Shown: positions 31,992 through 43,047, numbered from the stretch's first letter. The stretch is DNA of 64,000 nt from Tetraselmis striata (GCA_006384855.1 VCJN01003132.1:86591-150590); one strand, 5' to 3'. Notes: generated by a model not told the origin, from the letters alone. Program-made: numbers and translations.

Positions 31992-33179
31992 TTATTGATA
32001 GTAAGCTTGCATGAGCTTTTCGTAATCGATTAGCCTTCGCGCTGTCTGCATTTGAGCATCTGAGAGGACTTGGCCGCTTTCGATTCGGGCCGTCAAAAGA
32101 GCGGCCGCCGATCTTTCTCCTTGCGAGTGCGTGCCGTAAACCGGCACTCTACCCCCTAAAAGGCTAGGTTTCCAGGGGTTACCTGATGCCTCAGCGCCCG
32201 CTCTAGCTGCAGAAGCCGAGGCTGCACGGCTCTTCTTCGCCGCCGGCTGCTCGGGCACAGAAGATGACGCCTTGTGTTTTCTCCCGACTAGCGCTCCGAG
32301 CGTATCGAATTCTTTTGCTTTCTCGGTAGGTTTTGATGTCCGCTTGGACCTTCGCCCTGTAAATATCATATTCTGTCAGATCAAATCGATCATCAGATTG
32401 ATCATCAGATCGTCCCGCTGATGACAAACCGTTTCGTCCCACTGATGACAGACCGTTTCGTCCCACTGATGACAGACCGTTTCGTCCCACTGATGACAGG
32501 CCGTTTCGTCCCACTGATGACATACCGTTTCGTCCCACTGATGACATACCGTTTCGTCCCACTGATGACATACCGTTTCGTCCCACTGATGACATACCGT
32601 TTCGTCCCACTGATGACAAACCTATTCTCAATACATTGTGTACTGCGGTTTAATAACGTAATGTCTTTAAGTACTGCGCTTCACACTAATATTAAACCAC
32701 TCCTTACGGCGGAGTACATGCACAGGTTCCACCTGGCCGCTCTTCACCCCCACCCCCTCCCACCACCAATTAGCATCCTTACTGAACTTGCCGCAGCTGC
32801 CTCGACGGGACGTAATACTACCCTGCAGGACCCTGATGCCGCTCGTCTCGTTGGGGTTTCTATTCCCACTCGTCTGCCTACACCTCGAGCGGTCCTAGAT
32901 TACACCGCTTCTACAGGGAACCCTAACCGAACTCGCTAGATCTGGCCGTATCACGCGTCGAGCATGCAGGCGGCTACTTTACGCTCCCACTCGTCTGCCT
33001 ACACCTCGAGTGGTCCTAGATTACACCGCTTCTACAAGGAACCCTAACCGAACTCGCTAGATCTGGCCGTATCACGCGTCGAGCATGCAGGCGGCTACTC
33101 TACGCGCGCGCAACTCACCTGGGGTGGCGTCGTCCTTGTCTTCCTTGTCCTTGGCAGGCTCGTTCTTCTTCGGCGCCAT
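31992..33179 (-). CDS. Small basic, probably nuclear protein of element B
   Basis: Two exons in phase, 33119-33179 and 31992-32356, give 141 residues starting MAPKKNEPAKDKEDKDDATP and ending KLMQAYYQ at a TAA. The donor is GTGAGT, the acceptor TTTACAG. The protein is rich in Lys, Arg, Ala and Ser, with runs such as RRSKRTSKPTEKAK and AAKKSRAASASAARA that look like nuclear localisation signals. The C-terminal half (ALLTARIESGQVLSDAQMQT) is predicted helical. It could also be the 5' part of the longer downstream methyltransferase gene if the TAA is a later mutation. Its first intron contains minisatellite array 2 and a 121-bp tandem duplication. Confidence 0.5.
32408..32635 (+). repeat. 24-bp minisatellite array 2, in intron 1 of the basic protein gene
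   Basis: About nine units with the core CCGTTTCGTCCCACTGATGA, in the same chromosomal orientation as arrays 1 and 3. These units are the most uniform of the three arrays. Confidence 0.85.
32865..33106. repeat. 121-bp tandem duplication in the same intron
   Basis: The block starting CCCACTCGTCTGCCTACACC is present twice, at 32865 and 32986, with few differences (CGAGCGGTCC versus CGAGTGGTCC). Confidence 0.8.
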
Positions 33180-33727
33180 TCTGGCGGTAGGTAGGTTGAC
33201 GCGGTAGATGAGCGGGTTTCTTGGTGGGAAGCGGTGAGGGAGAGGTGGAAATGACGTGGTTTCTGTCTGCCGCCGCTCTGACCCCTGCTGGACCAACGGC
33301 GCGCGTGCGCACACTATAGTGTACCTCGTCGTCGTCATCAGGTTCATGTATTTTGCACCGCGACGAATATACAGGGCTAACTACTGCGACTATATATTAC
33401 TATTACTGGAAGATAAAATATTCCCTACTCGAGAGTTATAACGGTACGAGAGTACAGTGGCGTGGCAATAATATTCCTTCATGGGATGATATATTCCTTG
33501 GATTGGATTCGGGTGTACTTACTAGTATAGAACTAGTACCGACATACGAAAGAAACACGAAATAATACGGTATATGAGTCATCAGGTTGAATTATTTTGA
33601 CCCGTAGCTGGATATTATACACCCCGGTCAACGGCCCGTCCGAGAACGGTCATCGGCCGTCACTCTTCCTCACCACAGATCACAGTCCTTCCCCCCCCCC
33701 CCCCCCCCACTCGCCCCACGCTGGAGC
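33180..33727. promoter_or_regulatory. Divergent promoter region of element B
   Basis: About 550 bp separate the two divergent start codons at 33179 (minus) and 33728 (plus). The region is AT-richer than its surroundings between 33350 and 33600, with several TATA-like stretches such as ACTATATATTACTATTACT. A poly-C run lies at about 33690-33708. Assignment as a promoter rests on position only. Confidence 0.4.
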
Positions 33728-36700
33728 ATGGCGACGGTCGAAAGCATGGTCTCTTCTCCAGGATCCGGCGCGTCGGACACTACAGCTACATTACCGCCGT
33801 GTTCGTGCCGCAACGGGTACTCGTGTGATTGCGACGCGCGTGCGAGTGATCGTAAGGAGCCTGAGAAAAGGAAGTACACGTGGGGCAAGGGCTCCGATGA
33901 GGTCGCCGAAAGCGATAATGGCAAGGTCTCGTCTCTGATCAGCAAGCGCACCTCTCGCGATTGTATCCGCCTCATGCTCGCCAAGGAGGCTAGCGAGCAG
34001 TCGCCATGCTGTTCGCGCAAGTGCGTGCACATGCTATACACACAGTGCGGAGAGGCCCTCGTTGATGCCGTGTTGGACCGTGCGTTGACCGTATACTCTG
34101 GCAATCAGAACCGCTCCTTTGACCGGCTCGCTCAGGTTCTCAGGGGTGGCTACGAGTCGGCATCCGACAAGTTCGATTACATGTTTGATCACGGTGGCTA
34201 CTTGCGCTCTTTCGACCATCGGGGCCCCATCTACATGTGTGGGCGTGCGTGGGAGGCCTTGCATCAGGTCTCGAAACACAGACGTCTCGTGATCCAGCGG
34301 TCGGTGGTGGATAACGAACCCACGTACATCAGGCAGCGCAAGCAATACGAGAGCAGACAAACCGGACCGAGGGAGCATGTGCGCATGTTTCTCGAGCACT
34401 TCTTCTCGGATGACCTCGGTCACGTCGAGATCATGCCTTTTCATGACGGAAACAGCGAGACCTTCAAGAAGCACCTACCTCCCTGGATGACCAAGATTTG
34501 CGTCTACTACTACTACAAGTCGTGGGCCGAGGACGACAACGCCATTCTCCGTGGTGAGGCCCATTTTGTCCCACTAATGGCATACCGTTTTGTCCCGCTG
34601 ACGACAGACCGTTTCGTCCCGCTGATGACAAACCGTTTCGTCCCACTGAGGACAAACCGTTTTGTCCCGCTGATGACAGACCGTTTTGTCCCGCTGATGA
34701 CAGACCGTTTTGTCCGGCTAATTACATACCGTTTTTGTCCCGCTGATGACAAACCGTTTCGTCCCACTGATGACAGACCGTTTCGTCCCGCTGATGACAA
34801 ACCGTTTCGTCCCACTGATGACAGACCGTTTTGTCCCGCTGATGACAGACCGTTTTGTCCCGCTGATGACAAACCGTTTCGTCCCACTGATGACAAACCG
34901 TTTTATCCCGCTAATTACAGACCGTTTTGTCCCGCTGATGACAGACCGTTTTGTCCCGCTGATGACAAACCGTTTCGTCCCACTGACGACACATCGTTTT
35001 GTCCCGCTGATGACAGACCGTTTCGTCCTTCTATTTACAAACCGTTTCGTCCCGCTATCGCCAGAACGTTTAGACCCACCGACGCCGGACCGATTTCGTC
35101 CCACTGATGACAGAACGTTTCGCACCGCTTATGGCATGCCGTTTCGTCCCACCGACCACAAAAGTATTTGTCCCACATAATTAGCCGATATCGTCCCACT
35201 GCAGAGAGAACGTCTTGTCCCACTGCTGAGAGACGGTTTTGTCCCACTACTGACATACCGTTTCGTCACACTGATGACAGATTGTTTCGCCATGTTGATT
35301 ACAGAATTATTCACCCACTATCGATATAATTATTTCGACCCACTTTAGACCGAACTTTTCTGTCTCGCATTATGAGATCTTATTTGTATACCGACCTATC
35401 ATGCCCCTGCCCCTTTGTAGCTTTGGCTACCGAGAGCGAAGTGAAGCTCGCATCCACACCGGTTCCCCGGGTACTCGCTGAATGAAATCCTCCCGGGGTT
35501 TAAGCTGTGTATAGCGGGGTCACAATCCTGAGATGCAACTACCGAAACGAGAGCGAATAGTGATTAGTATCCGGTTGATACAGTCAAACATAACGTCATT
35601 TGATGAAAACTCAGAGCCCACGTGACCACCCGTCTCGCCAACCCATCCCGCCCCACCGCTGCCAATCGAACACACAGACCGGCACCATCACGCGCATACC
35701 GCTGTAGCAGCGCGCTAACGTAGGCATATGGGGGGGTTCAGGTGCCTCGTCTTGTGTGTCGCGGGCAGGGATGGGGCTGGCGGCGGGATGATGAGGGAGG
35801 AGCGCGAGCGGTCACGTGCTAATATCACGCACGTAGCGCGTGCCACGTAGCCAAAAAGCGTTGCCAGCTACACATCTCGGATTTGAGACCCGTTTACGGT
35901 CTTCAGAAACGAGTACCTACGCGAACCGGTGTGTCGTTCGACACTTTCCGCCAGACTTGGAAGGAAGACTTCCCGGATGTCACCACGCCAAAGGTGAAGC
36001 GATTCAGCCACTGTCCCATATGCGCGGCGGGCAAAGCACTCAGAAACCAAGCTCGCGAGATTTGCACAAAGGACATGACGCAAGAGGAACGTCAAGTGCA
36101 CCGTCAACATCAGCAGCTGGTGAGGCGTCAGGTCAGAGCTGAGCAGAAGGTACACCTCGAGAGAGTGCGCCAGGAACGAAGGGATCTGAACAACGCCGTC
36201 TTCCAGTCGCGCCTTGGCCATGGAAACTTCTTCTTCTTCGAAATTGATAGCATGGACTCCGCGAAGACCCTGCTGCCTCATTGGGTTCGCATCCCCAAGA
36301 CTGTGAAGCCCGACATGCTCCTCAAGTACCACCTCACCTATGTGAAGTACGGCGGATACCGCCCGGACGACATCTACTACTACACCAACACCATCCCCCA
36401 CGATTCGTCCACGACGTGCACTCTAATATGGATCACGATCATAAAGGTGAGCTCGTTAGCCTCCCGATAGGTTCGCTGTGGTTGTCCGGTAGCCATGGAC
36501 TGATGAAATCTGATCTGCGATGCAGGAAATTCAACACCGTGGTAGAAAGATTCCGTACATCAGAATCCAGATGGACAACACCGTCAGGGAGAACAAGAAT
36601 AGGAACGTGGCGCCCCTTTGCAATTGGCTTGTGTCTATCGGCATCTGCGACGTCATTCATTTGGTCTTCTTGCCTGTCGGGCACACTCACGAACGGGTTG

Positions 36701-37989
36701 ACCAGATCTTCAGCCGCATCAGTCTTGCGCTATCTCGCAGCTCCGCCTACAGAATCGAGGCCTTTCTTGACTTGGTGGCGAAGGCACTCTCGCCCACTCC
36801 GGAGATTGCTGAGCTCTCATTCTCCCTCGACTTCTCTGAGTGGTTAAGGCCCCATTTCCAAGACCACATTCAGGACATCAGTAAGCCGCACAAATTCGAG
36901 TTCACCCGTGACGACACCGCCGCGTCTGGCGGCTCGTTGCGCACCGCCTTGTGGTCCAACACACCGCTTTCTGAGCCCGTGCAGATCTTGAAGAGCGCGC
37001 CAACTGGGACGCCCGAGATTCGTGCGGGCCGGCCCCTTTTGTACGCTCTCTGCGACAAAAAGAAGCCCGACGCGGTGCAGGTCCAGAGGTATTGGATGAT
37101 TTCAAGAAGGTCTGGTCGTACATCACGGACCTGGCGGTCCAGTGGCACTTCTCCCCAGTCGAGCGCGAGAGCTGGAAGAATCTGCTCGACGACTTGGATG
37201 AGGTGCAAACTGCTCCTTCGGCAGCTTTCTCCGGGTTCTGGCCGCAACGGAAAGAGGAAGTTGACGACTTCTTGCGCGAGCACGGGCAGACCGCGCCTGC
37301 TGAGGCACGTCACACGATGGCTACCAACGCAGACCTCAACAATGCCGAAGCCGCTCGCGTTGAAGCCGAGGTTCGTGCTCAAGTGCTTCAAGATGACAGC
37401 GCCTTCCGGGGAGTTCACGCCGGCGCCAAGGAGAGGCTTCATGACAACACATCGCCCTGCGATGCAAAGGGCTCGAACCTCGTTGTCATCGACGTCTCCG
37501 ATGTGAGTCCCATTGTTTGTCATTTGTGTCCTTTACGGGACAAAACAATTTGGTTCATATACCTTGCTTGTTATTTTGTCCCAACTTGGAAAAAAATGGC
37601 GTGGTGTCTCGCTCGGGACTAACATAGCTCGCGGTCTTGGTCATCGTTAGGTACATGAGGAAGACAAGTGTCCTGAAACTCTTGGTGATTGGGAGTCGAG
37701 ATTCGTCATCGGGCTTGTGAAGTCGCGCGAGACTACCGAAGACACGTTGACCGTGGCCGCATACGAGCCCTTCCATGCCGATGCAAAGGGCAAACCCCTC
37801 ATGCCCCTATGGTTGTACGCGCAGACAAAAGGAGGGAAGAAGCCAGTTGACACAAGCTGGGAGAAGTGCCTGACGCTTCCTTGGAAGCTTATTGAAGCCG
37901 TCCTCCTATCGTACGCGAAGGCCATCCACGACGCGTCGGGAAGTCGAGAGGTGTTCAACGAGGACGGCACCATGGTCAAAAAGAAGTAG
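33728..37989 (+). CDS. DUF7869-type (RNase-H-like) transposase
   Basis: Four exons: 33728-34553, 35851-36446, 36526-37502 and 37651-37989, all GT-AG. Phases agree except for a one-base frameshift near 37093, where RYLDDFKKVW would be continuous. The N-terminal part has a Cys-rich start (CSCRNGYSCDC) and MCGRAWEALHQVSKHRRLV. Exon 2 has FSHCPICAAGKA, a possible zinc site, then an acidic strand FFFFEIDSMDSAKTLLPHW. Exon 3 has the family signature IRIQMDNTVRENKNRNV and FLPVGHTHERVDQIFSRIS. In DUF7869 proteins these blocks carry the putative catalytic acids and the GHTHxxxD motif. The last exon ends TMVKKK. Intron 1 (34554-35850) is filled with 24-bp repeats. The single frameshift may be real or a sequencing error. 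Confidence 0.65.
34556..35300 (+). repeat. 24-bp minisatellite array 3, in intron 1 of the transposase gene
   Basis: About 30 units. Many carry the variant CCGTTTTGTCCCGCTGATGA. Toward the 3' end the units decay (CTATTTACA, CACCGACGCC). The array starts within a few bases of the 5' splice site. Confidence 0.85.
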
Positions 37990-38077
37990 TACGGTAAAAG
38001 CGTCCAAGTCGTGAAGACATATATATGCGCAAACTGGGTGGCAAATCAGCCAGCCACGAAACAACTGCGTCCACGTC

Positions 38078-38176
38078 ATGTCAACCCCCCCAGCGCAACG
38101 CAAACCCGGCGGAGTCGTCAAGTTTAACGCAGCCACGAAGAAGGACTTGCTTGAGTTGGGGATGCTCAACGAGTAA
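38078..38176 (+). CDS. Small ORF after the transposase gene
   Basis: A 32-residue frame MSTPPAQRKPGGVVKFNAAT then KKDLLELGMLNE. It may be an alternative last exon of the transposase, since a CCCCCCCAG acceptor lies inside it, or chance. It lies between the transposase stop and the right TIR. Confidence 0.2.
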   Translation: MSTPPAQRKPGGVVKFNAATKKDLLELGMLNE

Positions 38177-38445
38177 ACTATCAGCAACGTCTTGTGGCTA
38201 GCTAGCCGCTGGATGTAATCATCATAATAAATGTTGATTTCATTGCCTCATCTGGTCCAATTTGGACAAAGTGCTCCAAAACCAACATTGGATATGCGTC
38301 GCGGCTGGCCTGCATGCTGATGAATGCTGCACTGCACCCAAGCAAGGTCTACAAACCCAAGCTACATCACCAGTGAGTCTTAAGTACTGATAGTAGACCC
38401 GGGAACTAGGGTTTAAACAAACCCTACGGTGCAAAATGAATTCCA

Positions 38446-38475
38446 CGGTGCAAAATAGGTTAAATTACTGTTATT
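38446..38475 (-). repeat. Right terminal inverted repeat of element B
   Basis: CGGTGCAAAATAGGTTAAAT followed by TACTGTTATT, matching the left end inverted. A second GGTGCAAAAT lies 20 bp farther in. Confidence 0.6.
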
Positions 38476-38699
38476 AACGGCATGTTTGCTGCCCCAACCT
38501 TGTCTACAGTACTGCATAAAGTACTCTCACACTCCCCCATTTTTACATCTGAAGGTGGGGGTGCCCAGTACCCATAGAAGTTCATCTGTAACATTTTTTA
38601 GTTGCCCTGGCTGTTCATGCATGCTTACAAGGCACAAACATGATGTTTCCTTGTTATTTGTTTGATGGCGGTACTTTACCAGTACTGCAAAGGAAGGAA

Positions 38700-39055
38700 A
38701 TATTTCCAAAGGGGGGGGGGGGCCAAAAAGGGGGGGGGGGGGGGGGGGCACCAAAGACAACGGATAAAATCTTCCAGGCCTTATACACGCTGCGGGGGTT
38801 GTTGCAGTGAGTCTCAGCTTGCGTGCAAGTTACCGTGGGCGGCATTCTCTCCGCGGCCAGAGTGCAGACGGCCGAGTCTGATGCGTGTGCCCGTGCTCAT
38901 TCCGCACCCTCTTCTGGTGCTGCTTTAACCGCGTGCGCAATTGCTGTAGTGGACGTTTCATACGTCCATTGCCCTTTTTTTACATTGTTTTTTTTTCATT
39001 GCCTTTTTGGGTGGTTTCCTGATCGCTTTTTGCACCTAGCTCATGTAACTATCAT
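38700..39055 (+). mobile_element. Non-LTR retrotransposon 3' fragment, copy 3
   Basis: From about 38790 the sequence matches the 3' coding end and UTR of the family (CTTGCGTGCAAGTTACCGTG, GTCTGATGCGTGTGCCCGTG) and ends in CACCTAGCTCATGTAACTAT. It is preceded by two poly-G runs (about 38709-38749), corresponding in kind to the poly-G inside copies 1 and 2. No target duplication was found. Confidence 0.6.
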
Positions 39056-39369
39056 TTGGTCGCTACTCGTATCGCGACCAGTAGTTATATATATGCGCTA
39101 CACAACTAAGGATTATGTATTGATGCGATTCTTATGGTATGCTTGGACTGGGTGGGCCGGTCCCGCCGGCCCCTGCGCTCCATCACCAAAAAGGATTATC
39201 AATGTTATTGGTGCCGACTGTCGACCCGGCGGTGAATCGCGGTGTTTTTGAAAACAGCGCGGCCGATAACAGCCAGGCTCTAGCAATATGAGGGAAGACT
39301 TCAGTCCTTGTTCCACCCGGGCCCACGGCCCACCACACCTTCCCACGTCCCGCATCTGCCGCGGACAGG

Positions 39370-40489
39370 ATGCTGGGCGGCTCGCGGTGCCCAGTCGGCG
39401 CCCCGACGACAGCCGGGTCCGGCCGTATGCGGAATCCTCTGCAGGCGGACCTCCGCCGGCGGCCCCGTCCCGTGCCGCCCCACACTCACCCCCACCTCCC
39501 GCTCAACCGACCTGATCACCAGCTTCGCCGATCGTCCCGCATATCGACAGCCGGCCAGAATTCAGCCAGCGTGGTGTCGTCGAAGCAGAGATGGCTTGGG
39601 TGGTGGTCCGAGGCCGCGAATCATGCGGCGCTGGAAACGCTCTTGTCGATGCCGCATGCCGACGTGGACGCCACCGTACCACGAGGTGCGTGACGGGGCA
39701 GGTACCGCCCCGGGTGTGTAACCAACTCGTACAGTACTGCTGCCTTGACGCTGTGCGCGCTCATTGTCCCCGTCACCGGCCGTGTCACTTGACCTATCGG
39801 ACGCTCTCAGAGCTTCGGTTTACCTCCGCATGTCTACGCTTGTTACTTTACACTACAGTATACTCCATTCCCATCACTGATCTTAATACCCGCGTGCATG
39901 CACAGGCACCAAGCAGCCAGGCGGTGGAAACAAGACTGCCCTGATGCTGGCGTGCTGGCGTGGGGATGCGGCGTCCGTGCGCGTGCTGGTGGACGCCGGC
40001 GCGGAGCTGGACGACCTTCGGGACACCAACGGCTGCGCGGCCGTGCACTACGCCGCGGCCTTTGGGCGGGTGGCGTGCGTGGAGGCCCTAATCGCAGCGG
40101 GGGCAGACCTGGACGCCGTGGATTGCCAGGGCAGCACGCCCGCGATCTTGGCGGCTTGCGGGAGGCACGGGGGCGCGCTTTCGGCGCTTGTCAGGGCGGG
40201 CTGTGACGTGTCACTGATGGACGAGGGCAACGCGACAGTTGCTGGGCACTGCGCCGTCAACGGGCTCACGCCGCAGCTGGTGGAAGTTCTCGTGGTGGCC
40301 GGGCGAGGGGGCGCGGCCAAGCCGGTGCGGGGGTCCAAGCACTACCGGGCGCTGCGGAAGCAGCTCGAGCGGCAGCTGCAGGCGCTCAGCGTGGAGGAGC
40401 TGCAGCAGGTGGCGGCGGCTTGGCGCGTGAGGTGCAAGCCTGAGTCCACGGGCAAGGAGCTCGTCGCCGCACTGACGGCCGCACACTAA
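39370..40489 (+). CDS. Ankyrin-repeat protein with SAP-like C-terminus
   Basis: Two exons, 39370-39685 and 39906-40489, join in phase (CGAG|GTGCGT donor, GCACAG acceptor) to give about 299 residues. The start at 39370 is the first ATG of the open frame; the Arg/Pro-rich first 70 residues are uncertain and may be intron or a transit-like leader. Ankyrin repeats begin across the junction (AANHAALETLLSMPHADVDA; NKTALMLACWRGDAASVRVL) and continue with GCAAVHYAAAFGRVACVEAL and GSTPAILAACGRHGG, about four repeats. After a basic linker (HYRALRKQLERQLQ), the end LSVEELQQVAAAWRVRC and STGKELVAALTAAH fits a SAP-like helix-extension-helix. Ankyrin proteins mediate protein contacts; a SAP motif suggests nucleic-acid association. 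The specific role is unknown. Confidence 0.6.
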
Positions 40490-40562
40490 GGGCCCGCATC
40501 ACGGTGTTTTGGCCTCTGAAAATCTACCGCCATAATCGAATCGATTCACAGTCGACTACGGG

Positions 40563-40682
40563 TGCCAGCGCGGTAATTAGGCCACTGCGAATAAGAACCT
40601 GCCATGCCTGGCAGAGGTCAAATCTAGGTCAACTGATTGCGGCACCATAGCGGATGTTGTTATAGCTTGCATGTAAGCCCCT
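40563..40682 (-). repeat. MITE-like repeat, single arm
   Basis: Starts CTACGGGTGCCAGCGCGG and contains CACTGCGAATAAGAACCTGC and GGCAGAGGTCAAAT. It matches the arms at 49.5-51.3 kb. Confidence 0.55.
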
Positions 40683-41499
40683 TTCCAGGCTTGCAATACG
40701 GGTTTTCGTAGGCGAGTCAGCACCCGTGAGTGTTCCTGCATCTATAATGTTTCCCCCTTGCGTGCTTTTGGTGCAGTGCAACCGATACCCAGCCTTCCAC
40801 TCGTACCGATGAGTGCAAAGACAGCGGATGCAATCGCCCGGTACATTTATGGCTTCAGGCTACCGCGAAGATTGACACACCGGCAGTGCCCTCATGCATG
40901 ACATGTTTGGCCTTGGACGCACCATGGCGCTGTCCATTACTGGCAATGATGACTCCGGGTATTCATTGCACAATACTACCACCAATGCCCCTGGGAGTGG
41001 ATGCATACACGCTCGTGGCTGATAGTCACTGCCCAAGTAGAAAGCCGCAAGTCCATAGCTTTTCTCTAAGGGCAGCTGGCGGCAACTTCATCGCACGGCA
41101 TAGTAGTGTCCCGAGGCGAGCACCTACCCAGAGCATGGCCGGATACCTGCGGGAAGGATACCCAGGTATTCCTTGGCTGACTGCTTGCGCCAGGCAGCAG
41201 CAGCATGCTACACCACATCCTGACGGCATCGTCGCATAGAGCCCTTCTTTTGTAAGTACCTGCGCGATGGTTGGGCACGGCAGGAGGTGGGCAGCATTCC
41301 GGGAAAGAGAGCCTCCGGGGTAAGGGATGTCGCTCTGTGGAGGCACCGGCACCGGCATTGGCTGTCACCTGCCACCTGCCCATTCTCCTACGTGAGGCAA
41401 CCGGATCTGTGGGCTTGAACTGGCGCATCTAGGGGTGGTACACCCCGCCGACAGTGGCAGCCACATCTATGGGGCCCTCCTTCCGGCGTTCGCGGAAGC
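40683..41499. other. No gene seen
   Basis: The open frames here show no recognisable features and are probably chance. Confidence 0.25.
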
Positions 41500-42630
41500 T
41501 CAAAGCGCCTGGCGAGAGCCGCAGCCAGCCGGCATGCCGCAGCATGACGACATCGGGGAGGCGTTGGACATAGCCACTGCATCGGCCGTGCGGAGGTCCA
41601 CGCATTCCTCTCGGTTGAGCACCTCCTCTGTGTAGATGCCGGCCTGGTTGTAGCAGTTTTCAAAGACGCGCGGGTAGGCGCATGGCAGCACGTTCAGGAC
41701 CTCGGCCATGTCCCAAATCCACCGCCGCGAGGGCCACAGCCAGAGGCCGTGGGTGACCAGAAGGACGTCCGTGCCGATCGAGTTATCTACCTTGTTTAAT
41801 AGCCACGTTTTGCTGACCTTGGTGTAGCTGTTGATCACGATGGCAAGGAAGAAGTTCAGAGGACTCAGAGCGCAGAGTACCACGTACCCCACCACATATG
41901 TTGTCATAAAGACGTCCTCTTTCCGAAGTCGGCCAGATCAGCGGTTGGCAGCACCATCAATTGTCTCGGCAACTGGCGGAGCGTGGAGATCGACTGTGAC
42001 ATCTGCAAGCCAATCCTGTCATTGCAATGACCACCGTCAGCACTCACAAGCGCATTGCGATAGTTGTATACCAAGATTTCGATTGGATGATGTGGTTTTC
42101 GCTGTTGGCGCAGTATCGCTGTTGCCGTACCCGAGTTGCGCCGCGAGTGCCATGAAGACAAAGATTATGCCGAAGTCTGAGAACAGAAAGTTGAGCAGCT
42201 CGGTGCCGAAAACCTCAAAGCTTAGCTTGAGATGGAGGGCAAACAAGGATGGGCATTATTGAACACCGCCAGTCGCACGCCTAGCATGAGTACCGCCACA
42301 ACGCTCGCCATCTTTATATTTCCCTTGATCGTCATCTCAGTTTCTGCACGCTTCACCTTGTCCATGAATAGGCCCATCTCCTCCCCAAATGTGCCGCTTA
42401 GCCCCACTGCTACTGCTCTGAGAGACCTTCAAACGCAGCCGACACGTCGTCCAGCATTGACCTAGCTCCATTACCAGCTCCCCGACAGCAACAGAAGCAC
42501 GATTGCCATGACGATGAATATGACGAGGGTGTCCGGCTGAGTATGATTGTCGGCGATTTAGGACATGGGGTTTGAGAGCTTGAACTTAGGTATATTATTG
42601 ATGATGATAAGGTCCCCGGGGACTGGTCGC
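41500..42630 (-). pseudogene. Polycystin/TRP-like cation channel fragment
   Basis: Read on the minus strand, pieces in several frames give the order of the pore half of a PKD2-type channel. A hydrophobic helix (TLVIFIVMAIVLLLLSGSW) is followed by MDKVKRAETEMTIKGNIKMA and VVAVLMLGVRLAVFNNAHP. Next come FGTELLNFLFSDFGIIFVFM and ALAAQLGYGNSD, then a pore-proximal MSQSISTLRQLPRQLM. The last helix is YVVGYVVLCALSPLNFFLAI followed by VINSYTKVSKTW. The C-terminal part ends at a TGA near 41500. Stops and frame changes separate the pieces, and short introns explain only some. In Chlamydomonas-type algae PKD2-like channels act in flagella and membranes. This copy looks broken or is a poorly resolved multi-exon gene. 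Confidence 0.45.
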
Positions 42631-42939
42631 CACGGGCGCCATCTTGGTCACCATGTAGATGTGCGTGAACACTATTCAACTTGCGCAAAGTGCTACTGGA
42701 CTTGTTTTCCTGCAAGCTAGTAAGCCATTAGCCATGTTGGCCGTAACCGCCATTAGCACTGTTAGCGCGGGTTGATCAACGATAAGCGCGCAAGGTTCTA
42801 CGGGTCCCAATGCACCTAGAAGAAACCGCATTCTTTGTAAGCTATGAGCATCAACTTGGGCTTGCAGCATGCAACCTAATACAAGAGAACTTGCTAGTTT
42901 TCCGAGCTAATTTTCGTTACTTCACATTACTTTTATGAC

Positions 42940-43047
42940 AGCAGTTTTGTCTGCATTTTCCGCTATGGCAGGCAGGGTATATTTTAGGTTCTTATTCTCG
43001 TCTGCTGCAACAATGGTCTTATTGGTACCGCGTCGGCACCCGTGCAG
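42940..43047 (+). repeat. MITE-like repeat, single arm
   Basis: Contains CAGTTTTGTCTGCATTTTCC, GGTTCTTATTCTCGTCTGC and the end CGCGTCGGCACCCGTGCAG. It is a diverged member of the family seen in the CFAP36 introns. Confidence 0.4.

Larger units (their letters stand above)
13801..38475. mobile_element. Large TIR DNA transposon, copy B, with DUF7869-type transposase and DNA methyltransferase genes
   Basis: The left end (TAAATAGTAATGCAACCTAT then TTTGCCCCG, 13801-13830) and right end (CGGTGCAAAATAGGT then TAAATTACTGTTATT, 38446-38475) are imperfect terminal inverted repeats of about 30 bp. The right end of copy A (about 10852-10878) has the same sequence. Inside are two divergent transcription units separated by about 550 bp, subterminal repeats, and three arrays of a 24-bp unit located in introns. 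Without the Gypsy insertion the element would be about 12.6 kb. I could not identify a target-site duplication with confidence. The association of a DUF7869-like transposase with an N6/N4 methyltransferase is read directly from the gene content; whether they act together is inference. Confidence 0.65.

Noticed and set aside
32408-32635. Hammerhead ribozyme or C/D-box RNA in the 24-bp unit (CTGATGA and CGAAAC words)
   Set aside because: CTGATGA is on one strand and CGAAAC on the other, so no hammerhead core can form. C/D boxes lack the spacing and flanking complementarity.
33728-34553. Host gene interpretation of the 33.7-kb exon
   Set aside because: It splices in phase into the DUF7869-type exons and lies between the element's terminal repeats.
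34556-35300. Repeat proteins encoded by the 24-bp arrays (long open frames on both strands)
   Set aside because: Open frames arise automatically because the unit length is a multiple of three and lacks stops. The arrays lie in introns bounded by in-phase splice sites.
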